Shown: positions 22,020-33,920 of the stretch, piece by piece | How the letters are laid out: each line of letters begins with the position of its first letter | Numbering within the stretch: the first letter of the stretch is position 1 | NCBI GenBank assembly: GCA_032158125.1 | Contig: JASKOT010000001.1 | Location: forward strand, 1,302,001-1,366,000 | Origin: Papiliotrema nemorosa | Taxonomy: Eukaryota > Basidiomycota > Tremellomycetes > Tremellales > Rhynchogastremaceae | Direction: 5' to 3' | Length of the DNA stretch: 64,000 bases | Position numbers and translations under genes: made by a program | The notes under the pieces: model-generated | What the model was told of the DNA's origin: nothing | Databases searched by the model: none | The model's input: only the letters and a program-made list of their open reading frames with translations

Positions 22020-23498
22020 TTAGTAGGCGCTACCTCCGTTAACGTGGAAGCACTATTATCAGCCATGCACAACGAGGGAGATCATCAGGTCGACTCACCT
22101 GAGCGGTGAAGTAGGACGAATCGGTGCTGGCCAAAAAGACGAAAGCAGTGGCCACTTCGACGGGCTGACCCGCTCGACCAATAGCGGCTGAGGTCAGTGC
22201 GGCTCGCTCGTAACTTCGCAGGACATGTCACTCACTGGAAGGTCCAAAGCTCTCGAGAGACTCTTTGGTCATTGTAGCCACAATCAGGGGCGTCCAAACT
22301 AAAAGTCAGCAATCTCGGATCGATACGCGTATAGTGTAGCTCACTAGGTCCAGGACAGACGGCACTGTTCGTCAGCTTGATCAATAAGACGATAGGGAGA
22401 GGAGTCTCACTTGACTCGGATACCTCGTTCTTTGACGATTTGGTTAGATAGCGCTCGGGTGAATCCAACAATGGCACCCTTTGTAGCGGTGTAATCGAGC
22501 AACTACCCTTCAGCGACACACTTGTTCGGACTGAGGAGAGCGACATACCTTGGGATGGCCAACAAATGGGTTCTAGAATGTCAGCATGTAGTATCAGATA
22601 GGGGTTGAGCCTCCACCCACAATTGAGGCACTATATTCAGCAGACGATCGTACGAGTAAGAAGGGAGGTTCTGCTCACTTGTTAATGATGGATCCACCCC
22701 ATGGCATGATAGGAATCAAGTTTTTGGTCAGGTAGAAGAACGAATGGCTTACCGTAAGCGCCACATGAGACGACAGGAAGGAAAGAAGGAAGGAAGGGAG
22801 AGGTTGCTTACATGTTGACGTCAAAGACATGTCTCCATTGCTCATGCTCTAAATTCTCGATATTCTCAACTTCCTGCTGAGTCGCATGGTTGTTGACCCT
22901 AACATGAGCTCTGGGTGCAACAACCTAGTCGGACAAAAGTCCGATGATGAGTAAGAGTCCAGACGACTTACAAAACGTGCAGTTCGTCGCCTGACCATTT
23001 CTTGATTGCATCTACCATCTCCATAGTGGCCTGTTCAGTCCGGAGGTCTTTGGCGTACAGCTCAACCTTGGTCTGTGGGGATACTTTGGAAATGTACTCT
23101 TTGACACTTTGAGCGTCCTTCTCTTCTGCTGGATGGTGGTGGATGAACAGGTTTGCTCCTTCCAATGCACTGACATTAGTACGTCACATTCATTCGCACC
23201 GAGACACCTGAGAATGGCGCACAGAATAGGAGTTGAAGATGGAAATCTCAGACCAGGCGACTTACTAGAGAATCGAGACGGCTCGACCAATTCCACTATC
23301 TCCCCCTGTTACCACTGCATTCTTCCCCTCCAGCTTTCCCGCAGGCTTGTATTTAGACCCATCCGCGAGGATATCATCGTATGGCGCTGGTTCGAGCGGG
23401 GTCTGTTGACCTGGTAGATTCTCTTGGGCCTGTTTGGCAATAGAAGGAGGGAGGTACCCCGGTCGGTAAGGTTCGGGTACGGAGCTTGGAGGTGACAT
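22020..23498 (-). CDS. Short-chain dehydrogenase/reductase (SDR)
   Basis: NAD(P)-dependent oxidoreductase of the classical SDR type. The product starts MSPPSSVPEPYRPGYLPPS (ATG at 23498). It has the nucleotide-binding TGGDSGIGRA, ANLFIHHHPAEEKDA, catalytic YTATK (22470-22500 region) followed by GAIVGFTRALSNQIVKERGI, and the end AIGRAGQPVEVATAFVFLAS and SSYFTAQCFHVNGGSAY. The long N-terminal extension before the Rossmann fold and the DSSYxTxQ..HxNGG end match the bacterial/fungal group related to glucose/ribitol dehydrogenase (YhdF-like). At least seven short introns; one near 22765-22800 is GA-rich (GGAAGGAAAGAAGGAAGG). Substrate unknown. Confidence 0.85.
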
Positions 23499-23953
23499 TG
23501 TGTGTATGGGTATGGGTCCTTCACAAGGTTCAAGCTGGATGAAGGGCAAGTAAGCAAGCAAGAGGTGTCGACAATGTCGGAGGGATGGTCTCGATGGAGG
23601 GGGAACATGTAAACCACCCAAACCACCGATGGGATGACGTCACCCCCACTTGATGGATTCCAGTAAATCTCTCTCTTCGGGACGATTCCAGCAAAGTCAA
23701 TGTGGCTGGGCACATCACGACCACAAGCAGGATCAGGGTGGACAGAGCAGGGGCTGATGCATGCCGGGATTGGGATCGCTTTGACCGATGAATTTATCGT
23801 GAAGTTAAGTGCCTGAGGATGACGGGTGACTCTGCCTTTCTGAGCTACACTCCGCCACATGCTTCGAGCATCTCCCTAGAAGCCAAAGCCCAGACTAGAG
23901 GTAGCCCAGCTGCAGCGTCAGCTCCTCTGATCCTTGTCGATTGACATTTTGGC
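23499..23953 (-). promoter_or_regulatory. Upstream region of SDR gene / 3' region of Zn2Cys6 gene
   Basis: 455 bases between two minus-strand genes. It holds the 3' UTR of the transcription factor and the promoter of the SDR. An ORF continuing upstream of the SDR ATG (to 23621) starts only with a non-ATG codon and lacks SDR similarity. No clear TATA box. Confidence 0.35.
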
Positions 23954-26817
23954 TCACTCGAGACTGAAACCCCAAGGCTGGCCATACATGTCCATTCCCA
24001 CATCTTTCCCTTTACCTGCCACTCCTCCCAATACTGGATCTACCAGAGTCGAAGTTGTCGAAGCCGGAGTAGATATCTGCGTCTTGCTTTCGTTGTACTT
24101 TGCGACCATGTCTTGTGCTGCTTGGTGCACTTTGGATTGGATCCCTTCGAAAAAGGCAATCAGGTTATCGCTTTCTAGTTCAGGAGGCTCGGTCAGGACC
24201 TGCCATCAGCTCGTCCCAATTCGAATGTCAAAGGGTGATCGGGGACGTACACCTAGAAGCTCATCTACCACCGCGTAACCACCTGTAGCGCCTCGGAAGA
24301 ATGACGGATGCCGATCTAGGCACACAGACGCAAACATATCTTTCGAAATGCTCAATTCCGTCATCATATCTTGGCGCAAATCTTGCCGCAAATACCCATG
24401 AATGAAGAACACGACAGCCGCAGAGATGTGGTGTACGAAAAGATGTAGACCGTATCGTACCCAGACTGCATGTGAGTCGAAGCGAAACACGGGAAGCGTA
24501 TAGACCTACGGTGATTGGCGTAATTCTTCAATATGTGACGGTGATTCTGGGTGATCTTGTATGCCGCTTCCAAGCAGATCCGTTGTGACATGAGGTATGA
24601 GCTGTCGTCGTAGCTTTTGAGAAGGTATGATCGATGCGTGTGCAAGAATCGTTGATGGTACGAGCTGTCATAAGTCAAACCTCTCGAATGTCGCAATCAG
24701 AATGGCATACTCACCACTCGACAAACATAAATGCCAAAAGACCCTCATTGTCCAGCCTTGTCGTCGCTTTCAATGTAAGAAGCATCTGATGAGTGCTTTG
24801 AATTTCCTCGTAGACTTTGAGAACCTCGTCATAACTTGGCATCTCATTCCCCCGCATCATGACCGTTCGGATTCTGCGCCAGATCATAAAGATGACATTG
24901 GTGTGGTATTCCCACACATATGTCGTGCTGTGGTTTAGCGCCCATGCGACTGAGACATTTCTTTCAACGGAAAACTCACAACTCCCACGGATGACGAGGA
25001 GGTACATCGACCGTCTGGGCGGATAGCAAAACTTCCTCGGAATAGTTTTCAGCCGCCGGCGTGGTATACGATCCTGGCTCATTAGCAAACACGTCCTGTT
25101 GGGTCAGGCACAGTCCACTGACCGTCAGGGAAGTAAGGAGCCATCTGACTACTCGGAGCCAGATTGAATGTATCCATAAGCCGTATATGGCTGAAAATCC
25201 TTCTGGCACTTTGTGAGCTGTACAGAGGCCTCGAAGTGGGTAAAGCGGGATCGTTGAGTGCAGCGAGATCTTCGGCAGACGTGCGAGTGTCCAGTTTGAG
25301 CGATTTGGCCATCCTACAGCTCAAAACGAGATCTCGTATGGTCAACTTGTACTTACCCCGCGGCGATGTCGAACCATAGGATTCTACTAGCGTCGACAGG
25401 TGGACCGATCAATCGTTCGGCGTTGAAGATGTATTGTTGACTAGATTCAGCTGACTACGGCTGTCCGGAAGGAAAGCGATCTCACCTCATTCCGATGACT
25501 ACCATCAACGCCTGCAAGACCCTTATCTGTGGGCGGATCACCCAACTCGAGGAGCTCATGGCCGAGTTGAAAGACTCGAACATGAGTTCAGCTAGAGGTC
25601 GAATGGAAGATTTGGTAAACTCCGCTTCGGTGATGACTGCGGGTATGGAGTCTTCGTCGTTCAGATAATGGCAGATCACCCTGCGAGTCAGTCATTATTT
25701 ACATGTGATGATCAAGATAAGGCGTACCATATGACAGCGATGAGGATGGCCATCCAAGCGGGATCCACCTGGAGTCGATCAGGAGTATACCGCACCTCGT
25801 TGAACTGCTCAATCTCGGCGCGCAACACCTTTTCGGACAGGTAGTACCCTGCTCATGAGTCTAAACCATAGCCGGATGTGTTGGAAACTCACGCATCCCT
25901 TGAACCTTCCTGAAATAGTAATCTGTTAGTACGGCCAATTGAGCAGGAGGCGGTATAGCATCCAGAATCTCCGCCATATCCCTGAACCATCGACCAGTCT
26001 GCTTGACCTCTTGTCCCGGTTTCAAGATATTTGGCCATTTCTCTTCCATCCCACTGGACCCACTGGCATTGGGAGCCGGGCGATCTCTTATCATGTTTAT
26101 CCTCCCCTTTTCCCCTGGGAAACTCTGGATGGCCAGGGCGTGTAGTCCATCCAGAGCATTTCGGAGTTTGTCTTTGGGGTCTGCATCTTTTGATATGGCG
26201 TATGAAGGCGGCAAGAGGCTTGTCTTCTCGTCCCGGACTTTGGAAGCGGAGGCCATAGAGGTTGTAGTTTCCGAAGGAGACTTCTGGGTCGGGTGAACAG
26301 TGAAAAGCTCGATCCGATTAAATTTCGATACAGGTCCAATGGCTGATTGGGTCGTACTGAGACTTGACGGTCCCTGTGACGTGGAATTGGATGAAGATGC
26401 AGCGAGCTGTTGTTCGATCCTGTTCATCTGGGCTCTTAGACTTGATATTTCCGAGGTGGAAAGTGCCGCAAGCGGGTCTTGAGGCCGTTGAAATGTAGTA
26501 AGAGGAGCACATCCTGGCTCGTAGGTACATTCGTCTCGCTCGTCCCGGGCAATACAAGATGAACACGGTTGAGTCTTGTCGCACTTGGTCTTTCGCCTCT
26601 TACTGACACATCAGCTATCTCACAAACAGCACAGCTATTCTGACCAGTTCAGACACGTCAACTGATGGTCAGTAACATTCAAGAGGTGAGAGGAACTGAA
26701 ACTCACCTGCAATCTCCTCCGCTTGATCTTTCCCTTTTCTCCCCGTTGAGCAGTCCCACCTGCACCCACAGCTTCACCCTCTGACATCTCCCCATCTGAT
26801 TGTGAGATTCTCGACAT
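23954..26817 (-). CDS. Zn2Cys6 fungal transcription factor with MHR domain; zinc-finger exon structure irregular
   Basis: Fungal-specific regulator: N-terminus MSRISQSDGEMSEGE, basic KIKRRRLQ, then the binuclear zinc cluster and a middle homology region with AWMAILIAVIW, VICHYLNDED, VIRPQIRVLQALMVVIG, ASRILWFDIAAGMAKSLKLD and SARRIFSHIRLMD. The C-terminal part is a long helical region ending MYGQPWGFSLE. The zinc cluster should read SCAVCKRRKTKCDKTQPCSSC, but 20 bases (26602-26621) separate TGT of the second Cys from AAG of KRRKTKC. No GT-AG intron can remove exactly these; a 29-base GT-AG intron keeps frame but loses one Cys. So the DNA-binding domain may be disrupted, or spliced unusually. 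Target genes unknown; the next gene downstream, the SDR, is on the same strand. Confidence 0.8.
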
Positions 26818-27435
26818 GGTGCACAAGTCTTTGGTTGGGTGACAACACGATGCAAAGAAGAGAAAGAAACGCCTGTCGAGTCGTACGGGGGTCGAAATGC
26901 CCGGAGATCCGGCGGGTGGGAACGTTTGTTGACAGTTTCTCACCCGCGGGTTTAAACTCAAATGCGCACTCTTCCCATTGTCATCACCCAGGCAGAATGT
27001 ACCTACTGCATACTCTTTTTAGTATGTTCTATCGTCCCCTACCTCTGCGAGAATGGAGAGAAGCGAAGAGGGTATTGATGCATACATGGGAGCGAAATGA
27101 GGTGTCGGAACGGCAAACAAAGAATACCGTTCCCGTCGTTCCCGCCTGATTGATAGGTGAGCGATGACTCCCCCTCGCTTGGATTGCACCATCTGGAATG
27201 ATCTCTTCTCCTTTTGGCTCATTGATCTGAGCCTGTAAAAAGCCTTGTGCTGAAGCCAAGTATATTCATACCACTGACCCAAGGTGGCACATGGCCTTTC
27301 GACGCGGCTGACTTTCTTTGGCTTGAAACGGAATATCCGAACTTGGGCAGAATCAACATTCGCGACCTTTTGTCATCGCGTCCAGGATGTGATCAAGCTT
27401 GAAAAGGTCCTGCACTCGACGTAGGTGTATAGAGG
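26818..27435. promoter_or_regulatory. Divergent promoter between Zn2Cys6 gene and orphan gene at 27436
   Basis: 618 bases between genes read away from each other. Overlapping short ORFs on both strands are not supported. No strong TATA box is visible. Confidence 0.35.
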
Positions 27436-28818
27436 ATGGGTCTCCTCAGCAGGCGTAGGAAATCCTCGGACGAGGATGGCGATTCGCTCGTGTGGCCTAT
27501 CCCAATATGGAGACCTCGGAGTGCACCTCTTGTTCCTCTCCACAGGAGAATTATCAATCTCCTCTCCTCTCGTCCTGCTCTGGATCTGATGTTAAGCCGG
27601 AGTCCTTTCTCACCGATCAAACGGGAGAAGACCTCCTTCGACGTATGGAGATCACCCCGCGGACGGTCAACGGGCAACCGACGACATTCATTCGATGTAG
27701 AGTCACCAAGAGAGGCCACTGCAGAGTGTGCGTCTGTCCAAGCTTGGCATCGCCAATCCCTCGTGGATGACCTTGAAAGAGACAGACCGGCTGTATCGCC
27801 TCAAATAATCGCGCCACGCATCACCATCACCCCAAGTCTCAGCGGACTACCCTGCGGGCAATTGAACAAGCCAACTTTAACGGCCGACTTGCTCGATCCT
27901 GGATCATCTCGAGCGCGCAAACGAAACACGCTATCGACTTGTTCGACAGAACGGACCAGATGTGGGTCTATCACCGGATTCACGTCGCACGCTGGGGGGG
28001 AAGATGTACTCGCTACCAATGACCTTCTACCGGGACATTCGGGCGGCATCGCTCCAGCAACAATGACAAGTACGTCTCAATACCCGACGCTTGTTCAGCT
28101 ACAACAAATGCTGCACTGTCTTGACCTTGCTCGAAGGCTTTTGTACGCCTACAATCGGTGGGCGCTGGCGACTCTTGAAACGGCGCGTTTTCCCCTTGAC
28201 ATCGTTCAAGAGTACGAAGCCATGTTAGAAGCATGGTGGGCTGAAGTTTCGGGTGTGCTTAATATGCTCTACGAACAGGTCAAATCGACCTTTAAAGAAG
28301 TGGAACGTGAATGGGCGAAATGTAGCGAGTTGGAAAGGAGTTGCTCAAAGAAGGAGAGGAAGCGACATCTCGGTTGGGAATGGGCGCGAAAGATGAAGCT
28401 TGCGTCGTCGAGGGATGAAATCTCACACCTCTCACTGATTCGTCGCTCTGCTTCATGTGAGATTAACACTGAACAACGTGGACCCAACGGAAGTTTGAAG
28501 CGGCGACTTTCGAGGACGGAACAGGTTGACGCGGTTCCCTCATGGGTGACCGACCTCGTTCCCGAGCCTTTCACTCTTGACGAGCTGGAGAAAGACCGTT
28601 GGCGCTTGGAGGATCAAGGCAGAATCCCGACGGCGACTTACACTAGGATATACGGCAAGGACCTGGTCAGAAGAGCTCAGAAGGCTTACAAGCTGTCCAG
28701 AGGGGAGGAAGAAGTGGCAGCAAGGTCCGGTCTGCGAAGTATCGACGTGGATGAGCGTACGAGGTTGGAAAGAGCGCAGTGGAGGTTGATGGGAAGACGC
28801 ATCGAGCTGTTGGGCTAA
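27436..28818 (+). CDS. Orphan basic protein, 460 aa, intronless
   Basis: Long single frame from ATG (context gaggATGgg) to TAA. The N-terminal half is Arg/Ser/Pro rich and probably disordered (MGLLSRRRKSSDEDGD). The C-terminal half is helical and Trp/Arg/Glu rich (LDLARRLLYAYNRWALATLE, EAMLEAWWAEVSGVLNMLYE, VEREWAKCSELERSCSKKER, DELEKDRWRLEDQGRI). The MGLLSRRRK start could allow myristoylation plus a basic membrane patch, which is inference. No recognised domain. A 1.4 kb intronless gene is unusual next to intron-rich neighbours. Confidence 0.6.
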   Translation: MGLLSRRRKSSDEDGDSLVWPIPIWRPRSAPLVPLHRRIINLLSSRPALDLMLSRSPFSPIKREKTSFDVWRSPRGRSTGNRRHSFDVESPREATAECASVQAWHRQSLVDDLERDRPAVSPQIIAPRITITPSLSGLPCGQLNKPTLTADLLDPGSSRARKRNTLSTCSTERTRCGSITGFTSHAGGEDVLATNDLLPGHSGGIAPATMTSTSQYPTLVQLQQMLHCLDLARRLLYAYNRWALATLETARFPLDIVQEYEAMLEAWWAEVSGVLNMLYEQVKSTFKEVEREWAKCSELERSCSKKERKRHLGWEWARKMKLASSRDEISHLSLIRRSASCEINTEQRGPNGSLKRRLSRTEQVDAVPSWVTDLVPEPFTLDELEKDRWRLEDQGRIPTATYTRIYGKDLVRRAQKAYKLSRGEEEVAARSGLRSIDVDERTRLERAQWRLMGRRIELLG

Positions 28819-31109
28819 TCGTTTTGTGCAATATGCATCTCACGATTCAGCACATAGTACAGATCGTCATGGATCTTCAGATCGTCTGATTGCCAGTGCC
28901 ACAACGTAACAGATCCAAAGAGCTCGCTTGTAGGTGACGCCTTGAGGAATTTGTCCCCACGATGCGGGCCACCTTGACATGCTACTCTGCCATATCCGGG
29001 GTAAGACTAAACAGGAACGGGTTGGTTCCCATGAAAGCTATGCATCCTGTAGCACATGTGGGTCGACCCTTACAGTCGTCATCGCCCCCCCAAAATCATC
29101 GCAGCTCGACCGTCGAGTTTGGAGTCTATGCAGTCGTCTGAACTGTTCACCGTGCGAAGAGTTGTATGGAAGCCGTAGGGAATGCAGCGATAAGACGGCT
29201 GGGCGGGAGAGTTCGGAAGCGAATTCTTGCAGTCTTCTAGCGTCAAGTAGTGCCAAGGCGAAACCCACCAAGGCCCCGTAGAACAGGCTCAGACCGGGGG
29301 CCGTCCTCTTGCTCGAGTATCCAAAAGCTCGGGTTGTACGCCTCTTTAATCAGCGGTACTCGAGGAGCTCGGCGCTTTACGTCGGATTGCACGACACAAA
29401 CAGAAGATACGGCTTACGGCCTGACGCTGTTTTTACGGTTCATCCGGTGAGACGATGAGAAAAAAGTCTATTTTGACCACTCGAACGGCAGAGTTGGGCT
29501 CTTGCGCTGTGCTGCGAAGCATGCTCCTGTGATACCCCTTGCACTCTGTGGCTGTTGCGCCTTGACGGTCGTCGTCGTAGGTTCACACCAGGGATCGGGT
29601 TTGAGCTCTTTGCGAATTGCTAGTACGGTATGTATTTGGGTCGGGGACAACAACTTGCATAGAAGCAAGAATACCTGGTATCCTATCGTACCTATCCTTG
29701 CTTTGTACATCCCCCACTTGTCACATCATCAACGATCTGGAATCGACACCAATTCGAGGGTCACTGTGCACTCGATACATTACGCACGCGCACGACGATC
29801 AGCACGTTTGGGACAGCTGCGCAAGTCATTGTGGAATCGTGTCATCGTACCCCGGTCTATTTGGGGTGTCTTCACGTGCAGCTGCGAATAGCTCAGAAGT
29901 AGCTACCATCGATGCGGTGCCAGTAGAAAAATCGCAACACGACTCTAGTCGTCAGTGGTACAAGAGGATCGACACTTGAACTCGTCCAGTGAGTACTGTT
30001 TCCCTCACTGGTGGTCTCGGATGGCAGTATCATGGAAGTCTGGGGTCTCAAGGAAAGGGTACCACGAAGGCATACGAGTCAGGCAGGAATTCAAGCTCTG
30101 CGTATAGCCCGACCTGTGAGCTGGACGGTTGCATGGAGACGGTTTGATGATCTATGGGGAGGATGTTTTGATCGATCCCCTACTTTTGATTTTTACCCTG
30201 GCAAAGAAAGAAATCAATCCCTCCTCCTCATCACCTCGAACCTCGCTCTAGACTTTGACGGCCTACCACATTCTTCCCTTACACCTGTTGGAGCGTCTTC
30301 GTCGGACTCTGCTGCTCGAAAATCTGTCTCTTGCAGAGTAGGCGAGAGTGAGTTTCTCGGTCGGTGGTCGGGCATTGTGCCGAGATGCCACCGACGTGGT
30401 GTCCTTTGCTCGATTTCTTGGTCGAAACCCCTTGATCAACCAACCTTCCCCTCCCCCCTTTCTCACACACAGAGAGCTGCTTGTGGGCATGCAGTGTACC
30501 ATTGATCCTCTCAGTCCTACTCGCTCCCTCTTCGCTGCTGTTCTGATCGCAAGCTTACACCCACGCAGTCTGTCCGCATCCCCACCGCTTTAGGCGTCAT
30601 CACCCTTACTCCTTCCCGATCAAAAGTCAACAACACGCCTTTCATTCTTTTCCAGCATTCGAGACATCTCTCGCATAGACGGGTCTGTATAGAGCACATT
30701 AGGACAACATCGGGGTAAGTCTGCAGAACCGACCACACTACCAGTGCGCTTCGGTCGTACCGTTGCACTCCCTTGTTCCTCTTGGCCGTGTGAGACCTTT
30801 GCGTCGATCAAAATCTTCTACTCCCTCCCTACAAACACCCAAACCATTCACCTCTTCACTCTGCGTCTACTCACTTTGTCACCTCTGCCTCGCCTCTGTT
30901 TGTCTTTGCTCTCTTCTCCATCATCTTAGCGCACAAACCCTCGCTGACGATTGTAGTCTTTGACATCTCACACTTCGCACACTTTGTCTCGGACTCTGGG
31001 GACACTCACCTCATCGGCATCTTCACTTCACTTCGCCCACTGTCCACGATCAAATCCGAGTAAGCAGTCTCATTGCTCTCTCCTACCACTGCTCACTTGC
31101 CAGATCACC
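28819..31109. other. 2.3 kb gap without a supportable gene; pyrimidine-rich leader of the Bni4-like gene
   Basis: The largest gap in the window. 28820-30450 has short overlapping ORFs on both strands, none with family features or a consistent exon chain. From about 30410 to 31057 the + strand is C/T rich like the other long leaders, and GTAAGCAGTCTC...CTTGCCAG (about 31060-31103) looks like a 5' UTR intron just before the ATG at 31110. Confidence 0.4.
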
Positions 31110-33920
31110 ATGGCCGCAGCAGTATCAATGCAACCTCCTATGGACAGACCCTCCTCCTTCGATCAACCCCGGTCACGCTCCACACCCCCTTTCATCCATC
31201 GTACAAGCTATGACCGGTCACCTTCTCCTTCCATTCACCATCAACAGCCGCCGTACCATCATCGTACATCCTCCAACGCGTCGACATCTTCACCCTCCCC
31301 TTCACCCTATAATCAACCCTTTCCAACCCATAATTATTTCCCACAAGTCGCGCAACATCAGCTTCAGACCGCTTGGGCCGCCACGGCCATACCTGTCAAC
31401 TCGTTCTACCCTTCCCCGATGCAACTACACCCAGGCCAATCGTTTCATCAGGGCTTCCAACAGAGTCAGGCGGATTTTGCAGCGTGGGCAACGGCGTATC
31501 ATCAGATGGTAGCTGCTTCAGCGGCCATGGGTAATGGGGGTGGCAGTGGAACACAATATGAAGGATACTCTGCCCAGGCGGAATATCTGAACGAAGGGAG
31601 TAGGAGGAGGACGAGCTCTGGACCAAGCACAAGCAAGCCGTTCAGTCACGCCAATCCGGAAGCGGGCTATTCGTCATACCACCATTCAAACGTCTCGGCC
31701 TCATCAACTCAGCATGCTTCCCACCCTTATAAGCGGGCTTTGGCCAACCGACCTTCGAGGGAGAATGTCGCTCCGACCCCGATAGTGGTGGGAATGTCTC
31801 GATCAGTCTCCCAGCCTGCTCTGTCACCCACAGAATCGCGTCATTCGGCAACGAGCCCCGTGTCGACCCCTACTCAAGAGACACACAGAAGGACCATGTC
31901 CTTTGAGTCGGACAACCAGACTCCTGCGATTGTTCCTCCCCGAGCTGCGTCACGACAAGACTCTTTCAACTCGGAGAGGGAACGAAGCGGTCGATCAACC
32001 CCCACCCCCACTGCGACTGCTCCTGCTGCGCCTAGAAGCGCCTCGCCCGCCCCATTGTCCAGACCCGCTCCAGTATCCGAACGGCCGAAGACGCCTCAAC
32101 CCTTGCACACGGGTCCTATCGCCAATGCCACCAATACGCCTTCCACTCGACCATCCCCGCTCTCCCAGTCTACTGCATCTGATCTGGACAAACCAAAATC
32201 GGGCGGACTCAAAAATCGTCTACGCAAAGTCCTGGACAAAGATGCGTCGACTCCGAAGAAACAATCTACCGCGCCGTCTGTGGTCAGATCGTTCAAGCCC
32301 ACTTTTGCTTCACCGTCGGAAACGTCTACCCGATCTGCCACACCGCCAGTCACACCACCTCAGGCAAACGACTTTTCACCCCCTTCTGCGCCATTCGCTG
32401 TATCACATCCCGGATCTATGGGTAGTGATCTGAGTCTAGCGGAGACGGAGCGAACAGCCACTGCGCCCAGCGAGATCAATGCGCCGACGGGCAAGACAAA
32501 GAGGAGTTTGTTCAGGATGAAAAATATGAGCACGGACAACATATCGTTGAGCTCCACGGTGAGTTCGGCGAGTATGATGATCCGAAAGATGGGCAGTATC
32601 GGTAAATTGGCCAGGAGGAACAGGTGAGTTGATAGCAAGGTACCTGGGTTGAGCTGATGAAACAGTTTGATGGGAATCTCGAAGATCTTCAAGGATAAGC
32701 CAAAGGATGAGGATGCCGCCCTGCCCGAGAAGGACGCCAAGAAGAAGAGCAAGAAACAGTCAAAGAAGGACAAGGCGAAAGCTGAGGCCTCCCCTGCTGT
32801 CGTCTCGCACGCTACCGCCGAGCCGGAACGTATCTCCGAAGACGAAGATCGGACTCTGGCTGGCTTGTCTCCAGCGGCCAAACTTGCTCGACAACACACT
32901 CTGCGATCCAAAGCTGAGCAAGCTAAACAAGCGAGGGAAGATCAGGCAAAGACTGGCGAACCCGCTTGGGATAACAATACGACTACCCGGAACCACCAAA
33001 ACGGAATCTTGCCGTCTATATCCTCCGTCACTGGACCGCCAGAGGTGGTTCGAGTAACTCCGGGCAGAACCTCGACGACTGTCCGCGCTGTTCAAGTCTC
33101 CGAGCACGAATACGATTCGGAGGACGACTCGAGTGACGGAGAGACCATTGAGGATGTCACGGTCCAGCTGGCAAAGTCGAGATTGAGTGATGCCTCGATA
33201 GCAGACAGGGAGTTTAGGGAGGCCTGGGGTAACGCTTGGATTGATCGAGAAGCTGTGCCCAAGAAAGGGATTCTCAAGGGTGAGCCAGACCTTCTGCTTG
33301 TGCTTAACTGACATTCAGTCACTGTATCTTCCGAGAACCTCGAGAAGAAGGCTGCTCGACAACGATCCAACTCATCGGCTCAGATCACCCCTACTCAGCC
33401 TCACAGCGGGCCATCTCCCATCTCGATCGACCATGCCGATGCTCGTCAGATAGACGGTCTGACACATCCCACTCCCATTCCTCAACACCTGCAAAACGGA
33501 AAGGAGGTCGACCCTTTGGCTGCGGCGCTAGAATCCTTAGACTCATCTGGACCCTCGGTGGAGCTCAATTTCCCATATTCTACTCCAGCCCACAACACCT
33601 CCGCACCCGTTCTATCTCTCGTCGCGCCTGGTAAACCCATGGCAATGAGGAGTATGACCGCGCCTGCTCGAAAACGACTTGTCTGGGCGCCTGAATGTGC
33701 CGTGTACTCGACTTATGATCCTAACACTTATGACCGACGAAGTGAACCCGCTACTTGTAACCGGCTCACCCCGGAACTGGCTCAAATGATCAAGGAAGAG
33801 TGAGCATGCCGTTCACTTGCGATAGACAGAGCAAGGGCTGATGATAGATTGAACGCTTTCAAGATGGAGATGCCAGTTCATCCTGATTCCCGAAACCACA
33901 CTCACTTTTTCGTCTCATGA
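31110..33920 (+). CDS. Bni4/Afr1-like protein with conserved C-terminal PP1-docking region
   Basis: About 870 residues in four exons (31110-32622, about 32668-33279, about 33321-33800, about 33848-33920). Most of it is Ser/Pro/Thr/Gln rich and disordered, with a basic SGGLKNRLRKVLDKD patch and a Lys-rich KKKSKKQSKKDKAK stretch. The last 60 residues are strongly conserved-looking: KRLVWAPECAVYSTYDPNTY, then DRR, ATCNRLTPELAQMIKEELNA and FKMEMPVHPDSRNHTHFF. I associate this block with fungal Bni4/Afr1-type proteins, which bring the PP1 phosphatase Glc7 to the bud neck or projection through an RVxF-like motif (here KRLVW fits). Assignment is from memory of the family, not a search. ATG context CACCATGG is strong. 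Confidence 0.6.
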
